Under the pieces are notes generated by a model. The model was not told the origin of the DNA, searched no databases, and worked only from the letters and a program-made list of their open reading frames with translations. 55,590 nt of DNA from Caldilineales bacterium (GTDB taxonomy: Bacteria; Chloroflexota; Anaerolineae; Caldilineales; Caldilineaceae): NCBI GenBank assembly GCA_012271135.1, contig JAAXGZ010000017.1, positions 1-55,590 on the forward strand. The letters run 5' to 3'. The position numbers and the translations under genes were made by a program. Positions within the stretch are counted from its first letter, which is position 1; each line of letters begins with the position of its first letter. Positions 22,611-31,842 of the stretch are shown here, one piece after another.

Positions 22611-25169
22611 ATGTCCCAAGTTCCCTCAACACCGCTTGGTCATCCCGTAAACCTGTCGGCCGTCTTCAATGCAACACGGACCGGTCTGCCGGCTGCACTT
22701 CACCCCGGAACGGCTTTGGATCCGGGACACGGCGAAGTTGCCTTTTGGGGGTTGCCGTTCCTGTTGGGCGGGACGTCGTCATCGGACCCGAATGTGATTC
22801 ACCTGACGGACAACACGGTCACTGTCGCACTGGATGGTTCCCTCGCCAACTGGCTGGTCTTCCTGCACTGTGTTGAGGACATCAAAACCAACTACCTGGC
22901 GGGATTCGCGGATGATTCAATGGATGGCAATTCGGTGGGCGACCCGGTAGCGGAATACGCGCTGGTTTATGCCGACGGATCCCGTCACGCACAACCCATT
23001 CGCAGGAGGTTTGCGATCCAGCAGTTGCGAATCGGCTGGGGAGCCAGTGCCTTCGAAGCCGTTCCCCACCGGCCACACACCGTGGACCCGACGATGATGG
23101 AAGCCTATGCCATGGGTGTCACCCCCCGCACCAGCTACGGGTACGGAGAAGTTCGTCACAATTCGGGCAGGCAGTCGGGCAGGGAGGGAGAAAACCTGTG
23201 GGTGTACGCCATGCCCAATCCGCATCCGGACTTGCCATTGGACACGCTGGAACTGATGGGCCGCGGCGAGGAGGCTGCCGTCTTCGGCCTGTCGCTGGTG
23301 CAAACGGCACAAAACCCATTGCGCTGGGAGCCGCGTCGCAAACTGCGGGTACCCCTGCCACCAGGCTTGAAAATCTCGGAGACCAAGGACGTCCTGGGCT
23401 TGGACATGGACATGGGCATGGTCATCTCGGCTCGTCCTGTGCTCATCTACGACCCCGAATCCTGGAAGCCGGATCCATTCGACCGGCAACCAGCTGTCAG
23501 CACCGACGAGATCGTGGTCGAATACGCTGCCCATCCCGATGCCCGACTGTATGCCGCTACCCAAGAAGAGTGCAGTCTGGTGGCGGATCTGGCAAAGGAT
23601 GCCGCGGCGGCATCCGGCCTGCAGGTGATCGATCCGGCCAGCCGGCCGGTGAAACTGCGTTTCCGTCTCAGGGAGAACGGGCAGCCTATCGCAGTCCGCC
23701 TGCATTTGCACGGTGCCCACGGCGAATACCTGCCGCCGCGCGGCGGGCACCGGCGGGTCAACGGCCACTGGTTCGAGGACAACTACGGGGAGTTCGTGAA
23801 CGGCGCCAACCAGTACGCCTACGTGCACGGGGACGTCGAGGCTGAACTGCCTTTGGGGCCCGTGTATCTCGAAGCCGTGTACGGGCTGGAAGCGCTGCCC
23901 CACCGGGAAGTCCTGGACATCGGGCCGGAGACCGAGGAGGTCGTTGTTGAGTTGGACCGCGTGCTCCGGTGGCGGGAACAGGGATGGGTGTCGGCCGACA
24001 CCCATGTGCATTTTCTCAGCCCGACCACAGCCCTGTTGGAAGGTGCTGCCGAGGGCCTCAACGTGGTCAACCTGCTGGCCAGCCAATGGGGGGAGATGTT
24101 CTCCAATGTCACCGACTTCGACGGTGCCACCACCTTGGGCGCCCGCGACTTCGGTGGCGACGGCGAGTACCTGGTTCGGGTCGGCACCGAAAACCGCATG
24201 CACGTGCTCGGCCATGTCTCGCTGCTGGGTTACTCGGGCGAGATGATTCACCCCCTGTGCACGGGTGGTCCCAACGAGTCTGCCATCGGCGATGCGCAGG
24301 AAGTCACCATGGCCCAGTGGTCCCGGCGCTGCATCGAGCAGGGCGGTCTGGTCATTTCGCCCCACGGGCCCAATCCCCAGGGCGAACGGGCGGCCGACGT
24401 GGTCCTGGGTTTGGTGCACGGCATCGAAATGATGGTGATGAATCCGTACAGCCAGCAGATCAGCAAGTACGGCATCGCCGACTGGTACCGCTTCCTGAAC
24501 CTCGGGTACCACATCCCGGTGGTTGGGGGTTCGGACAAGATGATGGCCAGCGCACTGCTGGGCGGGGTACGGACCTACGCCAACCTGGGAGCCCGGGAAT
24601 TCGCCTACGAGAACTGGATGGATGCCGTCCGCGACGGTGACACGTTCGTGACAATCGGACCGCTGGTGGACGTTGCGGTGGAAGGACAGAGGCCCGGGAC
24701 CAGGGTTCGTCTGCCGGCATCCGGCGGCACAGTTGCCGTGGAGTGGAAGGTCGAATCGGTCCGGGTGCCGATTCACCGGGTGGAGGTGATTGTCGGCGGA
24801 AGAACCGTCCAGCTCGAGGACGGCAACGGTGGTCGCACCCTGAAGGGTGCCTGCTCGGTACAGGTCACGGAATCAACCTGGATCGCCGTGCGGGTACGCG
24901 GAACCTATACCGAGGATCCCGAACGCATCGCGGCCCACTCCTCGGCCATCATGGTTACGTTGGAAGGTTCAGCCCACTTCAAGGACGAGGCTGCAGTCTC
25001 CCTGTTGGCACAAATTGAAGGCACACAGGCCTATCTGGAAACCATCGCCACACGGCCGGACGAACAGCGCTTCCAGGCCATGCGCCTGGTCCTGGAACAG
25101 GCCTACAATCGGCTGCACCAGCGGATGCATGCCAGGGGCATTTTCCATCGACATCCTCATGGGAAGTGA
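22611..25169 (+). CDS. CehA/McbA-like metallohydrolase with large N-terminal extension
   Basis: 852 residues. The recognisable part is the central PHP-like hydrolase domain: S461-A-D-T-H465-V-H467 is the metal-binding opening typical of CehA/McbA enzymes, followed by EGAAEGLNVVNLLASQWGEMF, LISPHGPNP-like (LVISPHGPNPQ), a MNPYSQQ segment and VVGGSDKM as further metal or substrate residues. A C-terminal Ig-like part (about 690-800) ends in a helical tail. About 450 residues precede the domain and I do not recognise them. They include beta-rich blocks (EYALVYADGSRHAQPIRRRFAIQ) as in carbohydrate-binding or galactose-binding-like modules. No signal peptide. The ATG at 22611 follows no strong ribosome binding site; the open frame extends to 22479. 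It clusters with sulfatase and PhyH genes. Confidence 0.78.
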   Translation: MSQVPSTPLGHPVNLSAVFNATRTGLPAALHPGTALDPGHGEVAFWGLPFLLGGTSSSDPNVIHLTDNTVTVALDGSLANWLVFLHCVEDIKTNYLAGFADDSMDGNSVGDPVAEYALVYADGSRHAQPIRRRFAIQQLRIGWGASAFEAVPHRPHTVDPTMMEAYAMGVTPRTSYGYGEVRHNSGRQSGREGENLWVYAMPNPHPDLPLDTLELMGRGEEAAVFGLSLVQTAQNPLRWEPRRKLRVPLPPGLKISETKDVLGLDMDMGMVISARPVLIYDPESWKPDPFDRQPAVSTDEIVVEYAAHPDARLYAATQEECSLVADLAKDAAAASGLQVIDPASRPVKLRFRLRENGQPIAVRLHLHGAHGEYLPPRGGHRRVNGHWFEDNYGEFVNGANQYAYVHGDVEAELPLGPVYLEAVYGLEALPHREVLDIGPETEEVVVELDRVLRWREQGWVSADTHVHFLSPTTALLEGAAEGLNVVNLLASQWGEMFSNVTDFDGATTLGARDFGGDGEYLVRVGTENRMHVLGHVSLLGYSGEMIHPLCTGGPNESAIGDAQEVTMAQWSRRCIEQGGLVISPHGPNPQGERAADVVLGLVHGIEMMVMNPYSQQISKYGIADWYRFLNLGYHIPVVGGSDKMMASALLGGVRTYANLGAREFAYENWMDAVRDGDTFVTIGPLVDVAVEGQRPGTRVRLPASGGTVAVEWKVESVRVPIHRVEVIVGGRTVQLEDGNGGRTLKGACSVQVTESTWIAVRVRGTYTEDPERIAAHSSAIMVTLEGSAHFKDEAAVSLLAQIEGTQAYLETIATRPDEQRFQAMRLVLEQAYNRLHQRMHARGIFHRHPHGK

Positions 25170-25388
25170 AGTCGAGCGCAGGGCCGTCGCGGACAGAAAT
25201 GGCGAATCACAGGTGTGGCGACAGCGAAGTTCGTTCAAACTGACGGTCGGATCTGGCGGTGCCAGGGCGATACCAGCCCCCCCCTTTTCGTGTCAATCCG
25301 TTCGGTGAGAACAGGTTTCGGCGTCCGTTAGGCAACTGCCAAGACGATTCCGCGTTGGCAAAACGACCCGATGGTCAAGGAACTGGAC
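25170..25388. other. Intergenic region before the lipoprotein gene
   Basis: No gene seen. AAGGA about 7 nt before 25389 decides the start of the following gene. Confidence 0.35.
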
Positions 25389-26660
25389 ATGAGTATGTAC
25401 GGACGCCTCGGGGCGGTTCCGTTCGTCCTGGCGATGGTGTGCGTGGTTGTGGCCGCAGCTGCCTGTACGCCTCTGCCGGTTCCTGCGCCGCCGAAGTTCA
25501 CGATACCGCCCGACCGGTTGACCGGACACCAACTGCTGGTCGTGCGGGAGGCCGACGGCAACCTGGCGATTGTGGATCCGGCCACGGGCGAGAGGATTCA
25601 ACTGACGGACGATGCCTCCGCCACGGTGGTCCATGGGCAACCGGCGTGGTCCCCGGCAGCCGCCGAACTAGCCTGGGTGCGGTCGGAGCTTGACGGTACG
25701 CGGGCTTCCGGACAGGTCCTGGTGGCGGATACCGCAGGCACCGTCCGTATGCGCGTGGCCACGGTGTTTCCGCCCTTCTACATGTACTGGAATCCGCAGG
25801 GCACCAGGTTGTCGTTGCTCGGCAACTGGGTGGTGGACGGCCAGCCCACGATGGCCATGAGTGTAATTGACATGGAGGGTTCCGGCGACGGCACGGCGCG
25901 CATCGTCGATGTGGGTGCTCCGTTCTACTACGATTGGGCGCCGGATGGGGAACGGATGCTGGTGCACAGGAACGCCAGCATTGTGTGGGCTGGTTCGCCC
26001 GAGCAGCCGCAGCCCATTACGGACTCCAGTTCGGCGTTCGCGGCGCCGGCTTGGTTGCCGGACAGCGAGTCGATCGTCTACGGAGACCTGCGGGGCGGTG
26101 TGGCCACACTGGTTCGGGCCGATCTGGAAACAGGGGAGGAAGAGGTGGTGACCTGGTATCAGGGTTCGCACCTGGCGGTCTACCCCGATCCAACAGGCGG
26201 CCGCCTAGCCGTGATTGAAACTTCGGACATGGTCCCGGTCAATGCCTTTGGGCCGCTGTACCTCTATTCGTTGGAACCGGCCACGCTTGAACAGATCACC
26301 ACAATGCCGGTCATGGCTGCGTTCTGGTCGCCGGATGGGGAGCGTCTGTTGTACTGGGAAGGGGATCTGTCCGGCCGGCCGGGTGATTTCAACCTGCGCA
26401 TTTGGTCCGAGGATGGGATCAGGGAGGTTGGCTCGGCTCACAGCCCGCCGGATTTCCTGCAGCGGTACCTGTACTTTTCGGACCAGTACGCCCGCAGCCA
26501 TACACTGTGGTCCGCCGATTCCCGCTGGATTGCCTTTGCCGCGGAAGGCCCGTCCGGGCAAAATGAGATCCGAATCCAGGAAGTCGGTTCCCTGGCGCCT
26601 CCCGCACAGGTTCTGGCGGGAGATCTGGTTTTCTGGTCAAGGCACACACATCCGGAATAG
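25389..26660 (+). CDS. TolB-like beta-propeller lipoprotein
   Basis: 423 residues. A lipoprotein signal peptide ends in AAAAC with Cys26 as the lipidation site, so it would be anchored outside the cytoplasmic membrane. The rest is made of repeated WD40-like / TolB-type blades: PAWSPAAAELAWV, MYWNPQGTRLSLL, YYDWAPDGERMLV, PAWLPDSESIVYG, AFWSPDGERLLYW and LWSADSRWIAFA, six readable copies of the x-W-S/x-P-D-G motif. Such propellers bind peptides or sugars. The start at 25389 rather than 25371 is chosen for the AAGGA 7 nt upstream. It sits 9 nt ahead of a polysaccharide deacetylase gene and is probably co-transcribed with it. Confidence 0.85.
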   Translation: MSMYGRLGAVPFVLAMVCVVVAAAACTPLPVPAPPKFTIPPDRLTGHQLLVVREADGNLAIVDPATGERIQLTDDASATVVHGQPAWSPAAAELAWVRSELDGTRASGQVLVADTAGTVRMRVATVFPPFYMYWNPQGTRLSLLGNWVVDGQPTMAMSVIDMEGSGDGTARIVDVGAPFYYDWAPDGERMLVHRNASIVWAGSPEQPQPITDSSSAFAAPAWLPDSESIVYGDLRGGVATLVRADLETGEEEVVTWYQGSHLAVYPDPTGGRLAVIETSDMVPVNAFGPLYLYSLEPATLEQITTMPVMAAFWSPDGERLLYWEGDLSGRPGDFNLRIWSEDGIREVGSAHSPPDFLQRYLYFSDQYARSHTLWSADSRWIAFAAEGPSGQNEIRIQEVGSLAPPAQVLAGDLVFWSRHTHPE

Positions 26661-26669
26661 TTGGCGAAT

Positions 26670-27440
26670 ATGCAGACATCAGCTGTTTCCTCGACGTTTC
26701 CGTGGCCGGCAGCCCGACAGGCCGCGGTATCGCTGTCGTTTGACGACGGCATGCCGTCCCAGCTGGCACGGGCCGTGCCCATGCTGGATCGCGCCGGTTT
26801 CCAAGGTACCTTCTACCTCAATCCGCGCGATGGCTGGGAACGGGATCTGGAGCCGTGGCGCGCGGTTGCGGCATGCGGACACGAACTGGGCAACCACACC
26901 GTCACCCATCCCTGCTCCAACCAGTTTGGCTGGAGCGACGACGGTACGCGCCGGCCGCTGGAGATGTTGACTTTGTGGGACATCGAGCAGGACATTGCCC
27001 TGGCTGCCGAACGCCTGCATGCATTCTGTCCCGACCAGGGCCGGGTTTCGTTTGCCTATCCCTGCTATCAGACCTGGATTGGCGAAGGTGCCGCCCACCA
27101 GAGCTATGTTCCCGTGGTGGCGCGATACTGCACGGCGGGGCGGACCCGGGGCGAGCGGACCGCCGATCCTGCAACCTGCGATCTGTTCCATCTCAATTCG
27201 CTGCCGGTGGAGTTCCGGCAGGGTGGCGAACTGGTGGCGATCGCCGAGGAAACCCTGGAGGATAACCGCTGGGCCATTTTTACGTTTCACGGGGTCGAGG
27301 AAGGCCACCTGTCCGTGACGGAACAGGCCCTGCAGACACTGGTGGACTGGCTGGCCCGGAATACGGACAGGGTTTGGGTGGACACGGTACAGCGCGTGGC
27401 CGACCATGTGCGCAGTCAGCGCAACAACCCCGGGATATAG
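26670..27440 (+). CDS. Polysaccharide deacetylase (NodB / CE4 family)
   Basis: 256 residues without a signal peptide. NodB motif 1 is SFDDG (Asp25-Asp26) and motif 2 is H76-x3-H80 (GNHTVTH), the metal-binding pair; later blocks VSFAYPCYQ and IFTFHGVEEGH supply the C-terminal His. CE4 enzymes remove N- or O-acetyl groups from sugar polymers such as peptidoglycan or N-acetylglucosamine chains. Because the protein lacks an export signal it may act on a cytoplasmic lipid-linked or small substrate. The ATG at 26670 is 9 nt after the lipoprotein stop; a TTG at 26661 is the alternative. Confidence 0.88.
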   Translation: MQTSAVSSTFPWPAARQAAVSLSFDDGMPSQLARAVPMLDRAGFQGTFYLNPRDGWERDLEPWRAVAACGHELGNHTVTHPCSNQFGWSDDGTRRPLEMLTLWDIEQDIALAAERLHAFCPDQGRVSFAYPCYQTWIGEGAAHQSYVPVVARYCTAGRTRGERTADPATCDLFHLNSLPVEFRQGGELVAIAEETLEDNRWAIFTFHGVEEGHLSVTEQALQTLVDWLARNTDRVWVDTVQRVADHVRSQRNNPGI

Positions 27441-27483
27441 CTCGCGTCGGGCTCTTGGCCCGTTCCGGCCTCAAACTACCGGC

Positions 27484-29472
27484 ATGTCCTCCGCGCTTCA
27501 GACCCGTTACCACCGACTGGTCGGCCACGTCAGCTGGCTTTGGCTGCAGGTGTGGCTGCTGACCCTCCTGACGGTCGTACAGCTGGTCGTGTTCCAAGTT
27601 GTAGTGCCGCCCTGGCAGCACTTCGACGAGCCGGCCCACTTCCGCCATGCCTGGTCCTTGGTCAACCTGGTGCCGGCGCAGCAGGCGGCGGGATTCACGC
27701 CCCTGGATCCCGTCATGGTCCGCGAGACTTTGGGTTCCATGGTGGAGAACGCCTTCTACCGCGAGTTGACGGCGCCCAACTATCTGCGCACCCACGGCCT
27801 CGACACCCTGGGTCACAGCCAGAGTGTTGAGTTCCGGATGTACTACGACTGGGTGGGTTGGCCCCTGCGGATTTTCCGGCAGGCCGACATTACGACCCAG
27901 CTGCTGGCGGGCCGCGCTGTGACCAGCATCTTTCTGCTGATCGTAGTCTGGTCCAGCATCGGACTGATGCGGTCGCTGACCCGGCCCGGCAATCGGCTGC
28001 GCTGGCTGGTGCCGCTCTGTGTCGTCTTGGTGGCGCCAGTGGCCGACCTGTCCACGGCGGTTAACAACGATATCGTGGCCGTTGCCGGTTTCTCCCTGTT
28101 CCTGTGGGGCGCGGTGCACGGTCTGTCGCGCCGGATGACCCTGCTGCATACCCTGTGGATCATTGCAGCCCTGGCCTTCACCGTTGCGGCCAAGCAGGCC
28201 CTGTTGTTTGTCCTGCCCCTCGCGCCACTGGCGGTGGTGATGGGACTTTGGAACAACCTGGGCATGCGCTGGCGTTGGCTGTGGCTGGTGTCCGTGTTGG
28301 CGGTGGTGGTCCTGGCTGTGCTGACCCTGAGGCTTGACCAGGCTGCCTTCTGGGTAACGCGCTGGCTGAACAACACACCGAGTCGGGTCGCCCACGAGTA
28401 CGCGGTCCACGGTGATTACGCCATTCCCGCGGTCGTGAGTTCGGAACCCATCTACCAGCGGCTGCACGACGACTGGGTCGTGCAGCATCCGGAGTTCCTC
28501 TTGAACTTCGGTGCTTGGGTCTGGGCCGACGAACCGGTCGAGATCCCGTTGCTGGGCTTTGCCTACGTGGCCGAGGATGCGAACTTCATGTACACCGAAG
28601 TGCTCGGCAGCGAGGAACCGGTGCGGGTGACCCAAGAGCCCCAGTTTGTGACCCGCAAGTTCTGGGTTCCCAAGGAGGCGGTCATCCTGTATGTCTTCCT
28701 GTGGCCGTACACCTTGGTGTCGCAGGAGGCGATTAACCAGGTCTACTACGACGGCATGGTCCTGATGGAGGGCGTGGTGGACACCGATCAGGTCCCGGTG
28801 TACACGACCAGAGACGGACGGTACGTCCAGTGGGGGGAGCGTTCGGCGGAAAACCTGGTCCGCAATCCGTCGGGGGAACGGGCCTGGCCCGCGTTCCTGA
28901 AGCAGATCGACTTTGCGGTGGCTGATGTCGCGGAGTGGAATCCGTCGGCCGTGCTGCACCGCATGCTGGATCTGCGGTGGTCCGGGGACATCCTGTGGGT
29001 CCAGCAGCCCCGATTCATGCTCCTCAACCTGTTCAACCGCTTGGCCTGGGGTGGTGTCAACCTTCCGGGTGGCCTTTGGGGGCCCCTCACGCTGGGCCTG
29101 TTTGCACTGGGCATCGTGGGTAGCGGCGTCCATGTCCGTTCCCTGCTTCAGGACCCCGAATCCGAGAACCGCGACCGGGGTCTGCTGACCGCCTACGGCT
29201 TTCTTGCCATCAGCCTGGTTCTGATTTGGATTGGGGCCGACCTGTGGATTGCGCGGTTCATGTGGATGGACGACCTGCACCTGTCCGACACGCGCTATAC
29301 CTTCCCGTCCTGCATTATCACGGTGGGCATCATTGCCGGGGGCATACAGGTTCTGGGCAACCGCGCGGGGCGGTGGCGGGACGCAGCCACGGTCTTGGTG
29401 GTCGTGCTGTTCTTGGCCTTCAACGTGGCCGCCGTGGTGGCCTATGTCAACACGTTTCGGGGCCTGATTTAA
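27484..29472 (+). CDS. Polytopic membrane protein, GT-C / DUF2142-like glycosyltransferase
   Basis: 662 residues with about 10-12 membrane spans: one near residues 20-42, a dense group at 145-300 and a last group at 550-660. The first external loop has PPWQHFDEPAHFRHAW, the DEPAHF signature seen in DUF2142 and related GT-C proteins that use polyprenyl-phosphate sugars. A large soluble stretch between about 305 and 510 lies outside the membrane. It is the third gene after the beta-propeller lipoprotein and the deacetylase, so the three may build or modify a surface polysaccharide. This is inference from context; no catalytic residue beyond the DE motif can be named. The start at 27484 is preferred over 27406, which overlaps the deacetylase. 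Confidence 0.75.
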   Translation: MSSALQTRYHRLVGHVSWLWLQVWLLTLLTVVQLVVFQVVVPPWQHFDEPAHFRHAWSLVNLVPAQQAAGFTPLDPVMVRETLGSMVENAFYRELTAPNYLRTHGLDTLGHSQSVEFRMYYDWVGWPLRIFRQADITTQLLAGRAVTSIFLLIVVWSSIGLMRSLTRPGNRLRWLVPLCVVLVAPVADLSTAVNNDIVAVAGFSLFLWGAVHGLSRRMTLLHTLWIIAALAFTVAAKQALLFVLPLAPLAVVMGLWNNLGMRWRWLWLVSVLAVVVLAVLTLRLDQAAFWVTRWLNNTPSRVAHEYAVHGDYAIPAVVSSEPIYQRLHDDWVVQHPEFLLNFGAWVWADEPVEIPLLGFAYVAEDANFMYTEVLGSEEPVRVTQEPQFVTRKFWVPKEAVILYVFLWPYTLVSQEAINQVYYDGMVLMEGVVDTDQVPVYTTRDGRYVQWGERSAENLVRNPSGERAWPAFLKQIDFAVADVAEWNPSAVLHRMLDLRWSGDILWVQQPRFMLLNLFNRLAWGGVNLPGGLWGPLTLGLFALGIVGSGVHVRSLLQDPESENRDRGLLTAYGFLAISLVLIWIGADLWIARFMWMDDLHLSDTRYTFPSCIITVGIIAGGIQVLGNRAGRWRDAATVLVVVLFLAFNVAAVVAYVNTFRGLI

Positions 29473-29528
29473 AGCGGGGAATCAAGGCGTCCGGGGAAAC
29501 GGTTTTTCCGGCTGCAGGCCCCTCTTTG

Positions 29529-29534
29529 TATACT
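29529..29534 (+). promoter_or_regulatory. Predicted -10 box of the L25 gene
   Basis: TATACT, five of six consensus bases, about 67 nt before the L25 start. TTCCGG at 17-nt spacing is the only, poor, -35 candidate. It lies right after the membrane-protein stop, which suits an independent promoter for a ribosomal protein. Confidence 0.45.
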
Positions 29535-29600
29535 GTTCCGCTGTCCGCAGGTGCCGGACTGGACTGTTGGAACGGGCGTGAAACGAGAGGAACAGTGACC

Positions 29601-30245
29601 GTGGCTGACAACATCACAATCCAGGCGGAGCCCCGGGCTGCCAAAGGGCGCGGCCTGAACAAGCTCCGCGCGTCCGGCAAGACCCCCATTGTGCTGTACG
29701 GCAAGACCCACGAGGCAACGGCGCTGCAGGTGGATGCGCGGGCTCTCGACAGTGTGGTGCAAGCCAGCGGCCTGTCCCAGCTCATCGACATGCAGGTCGA
29801 GGGCCAGTCGACGCTCGTGCTGTTGCGCGAGGTGCAACGCCATCCGGTCAGACACCACATCCTGCATGTGGATGCCTACGCGTTGCAGATGGACGAAAAG
29901 CAGACCCTGCAGATTCCGATCGTGGCCGAAGGCGAACCGGACTCGGCCATCGCCTCCGATCTGATCATCATGCAGAACATGGACACGATCACGATCGAGA
30001 CCTTCCCCGATCGGATTCCGCAATCGGTGCCGATTGACCTGTCCCTGCTGACCATGGACAACAACATCACCATTTCGGACCTGACGCCCATCGAGGACGT
30101 GGACTTCGTGCACGATCCCGACGAAGTGATCTTCAGCCTGACGCGCAGTGCCGCCGTGGAAGAAGTCGAGGAGGCTCCTGAAGTGGCTGCGGTCAGCGAA
30201 GACGACGTCGAGGCAGATGAGGAACCGTCCGAAGGGGACGAATAG
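29601..30245 (+). CDS. rplY: 50S ribosomal protein L25 / general stress protein CTC
   Basis: 214 residues, the two-domain TL5/CTC form: an N-terminal 5S-rRNA-binding L25 beta-barrel (about 1-90; AKGRGLNKLRASGKTPIVLYG) and the C-terminal CTC domain (about 95-185; EGEPDSAIASDLI..., DRIPQSVPIDLSLL). The last 30 residues form a Glu/Asp tail (EEVEEAPEV...), common in the long forms. Two GTG codons, 29595 and 29601, fit a GAGG ribosome binding site; 29601 has the better 10-nt spacing. The frequent neighbour pth is not present. It is followed by a dead transposon. Confidence 0.93.
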   Translation: MADNITIQAEPRAAKGRGLNKLRASGKTPIVLYGKTHEATALQVDARALDSVVQASGLSQLIDMQVEGQSTLVLLREVQRHPVRHHILHVDAYALQMDEKQTLQIPIVAEGEPDSAIASDLIIMQNMDTITIETFPDRIPQSVPIDLSLLTMDNNITISDLTPIEDVDFVHDPDEVIFSLTRSAAVEEVEEAPEVAAVSEDDVEADEEPSEGDE

Positions 30246-30384
30246 TTCGAGGCCTATACCGAGGACTTGGCACAACCTCTGCCATAGTGGCGGAAGCCGT
30301 GAGTGATGGCACACTGCATGGCTTCCTCACAGGCAGGTTGAAGAGTGGCAACCCGGACCGCTACGCCGCCTCTACAACACAGCC

Positions 30385-31553
30385 ATGGTGATCCGTGCCG
30401 AGCGGTATCGGATCAGGTTCGACAGTCCCATGCAGGCGGCCCTGTGTGCTCGGATTGCCGGGGCCTGTCGCTATGTGGGAACCACCTGCTGGCCGATTGC
30501 CAATGGCGCTATCGCATGTGGAAGATGTACCGGATGGCCCCAAGCCGTCCGTCTCCTTCTTCACCCTGGGCAAATGCTTCACCGAGCTGCGCCACGACCC
30601 GGCCCATGCGTGGCTGCAAGCTCTGCCCTAGACCGCTGTGCGCTACACGCTGACGTACCTGGCGGATGCGTACGCGCGGTCGTTCACCATCCCCGACCGC
30701 GTGCGCCTGGACGGCACCCGTCTGCATGTGCCCAAGGTGGGCTGGGTGCGGCTGGCCGGCAATCAGGGCCGGTATGGGGGTGTCCGGCCAAGCAGGCGCG
30801 GTTGCGGAAGGAAGGCGACGAACGGCATCCCCAGTGGTATGCGCCCGTGTTCCACGAAGTTCCGGCCGACCGCCTGCGGCCGCCGGCAGCGATGGGGACC
30901 TTGGGCCTGGACCGCAACGTGGGGCAGGTGACGGACGCGTCTACGCCGTCCCCGACACCTCCCAGCAGGAAGCCAACATCAAGCGCAAGCCGCGCAAGGC
31001 CGACAAGGCCCCGGAACGCTCCCGGCGGAACGGGCAACCGCTGTCCAACCGCGGTCGGCGCATCTGCGGGCAACTGTCCAAGCCGCACCGCCAGCAGAAA
31101 CGCAAGCGGGCGCCCGCAGCCCATCAGCACAGCCGCATGATGGCGGACACAATCCACAGGTCGTGGAGGATCTGGACACCAAGGCCATGACCAGGAGTGC
31201 GAAGGGCACGGTGGAGGCACCGGGCAAGAACGTTCAGTAGAAGGCCGGCCTCAACCGCGAGATCCTGAAGTCCAACTGGGGGCTTCCGGAACGCCAGCTG
31301 TCACAAGGCGGGGGCGCTGGTGCAGGCCGATCCCGCCTACACGTCGCAGGCCTGTGCGATCTGTGGCCATGTCGGCAAGGAGAATCGTAGGACCCAGGCC
31401 GAATTCAAGTGCACGGCCTGCGGCCACACGGCCAACGCCGACCACAATCCCGCATCTTTTGGTCCGGGGCTGTCCCTGGACTCGACCGGCCCGCGGGGTA
31501 GGGGCATCTGCACGGCGAGGGGCGTTCCCGTCAGGGACCCCGACGACCCGTGA
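30385..31553 (+). pseudogene. tnpB: Decayed TnpB (IS200/IS605-type RNA-guided nuclease), multiple frameshifts
   Basis: The translation of a complete TnpB can be rebuilt only by switching frame at least six times and passing two stops (TAG near 30629 and TAG near 31239). In order: RYRIRFDSPMQAALCARIAG; NHLLADCQWRYRMWKMYRM; PSVSFFTLGKCFTELRHDPAHAWLQALP; RYTLTYLADAYARSFTIPDR; RuvC-I GTLGLDRNVGQVTDAS; the basic bridge NIKRKPRKADKAPERSRR; RuvC-II VVEDLDTKAM; zinc finger CAICGHV...CTACGHT; RuvC-III NADHNPA. All three catalytic acids and the four cysteines are still recognisable, and the total length (about 1.17 kb) is that of a full gene. So decay is by indels and stops, not by domain loss. No TnpA transposase is nearby. 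The product cannot be made as one protein. Confidence 0.85.
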
Positions 31554-31580
31554 ACCAGGCAGGCGCGTGCCTGCAAGGGC

Positions 31581-31626
31581 GGGGCCATCGGGCCCGGCCC
31601 CCGTACCGAGGGTCAATGCCTCGGTA
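31581..31626 (+). repeat. Two tandem hairpins at the 3' end of the TnpB relic
   Basis: GGGGCC (31581-31586) can pair with GGCCCC (31596-31601), and TACCGAGG (31604-31611) pairs perfectly with CCTCGGTA (31619-31626) around a 7-nt loop. They start 28 nt after the TnpB stop, where IS605-type right ends and omegaRNA structure are usually found, so this may be the fossil right end. That assignment is inferred from position. Confidence 0.45.
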
Positions 31627-31842
31627 TGAGCTCCTATGGTTCCGCAGGGGACGGCGGCATCCCCTGGCTGCTCGGATCGGTGCCGCTTGGCTGAACACTC
31701 GCCAATTTGAAAGGCAAAAGGGCTTGCCGGGTGGCTGCCATTCCATTGTTTTCTCGGGGATGACCCCAGTCGTGGGCGTGGTCACCAGCCGCATTATGGA
31801 CTGGTGAGGGTCCGGCGATGACTGCACCGATCGTTAACCGGC
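31627..31842. other. Non-coding stretch between TnpB relic and kinase relic
   Basis: No gene supported; nothing distinctive seen. Confidence 0.4.

Noticed and set aside
22917-24776. 619-codon minus-strand open frame
   Set aside because: Shadow of the CehA-like gene, which has a clear metal motif on the other strand.
27280-29280. 666-codon minus-strand open frame
   Set aside because: Antisense to the GT-C-like membrane protein and part of the deacetylase; composition rich in His, Gln and Arg, no family similarity.
30684-31220. Long minus-strand open frame over the TnpB relic
   Set aside because: Shadow of high-GC relic sequence with no family similarity.
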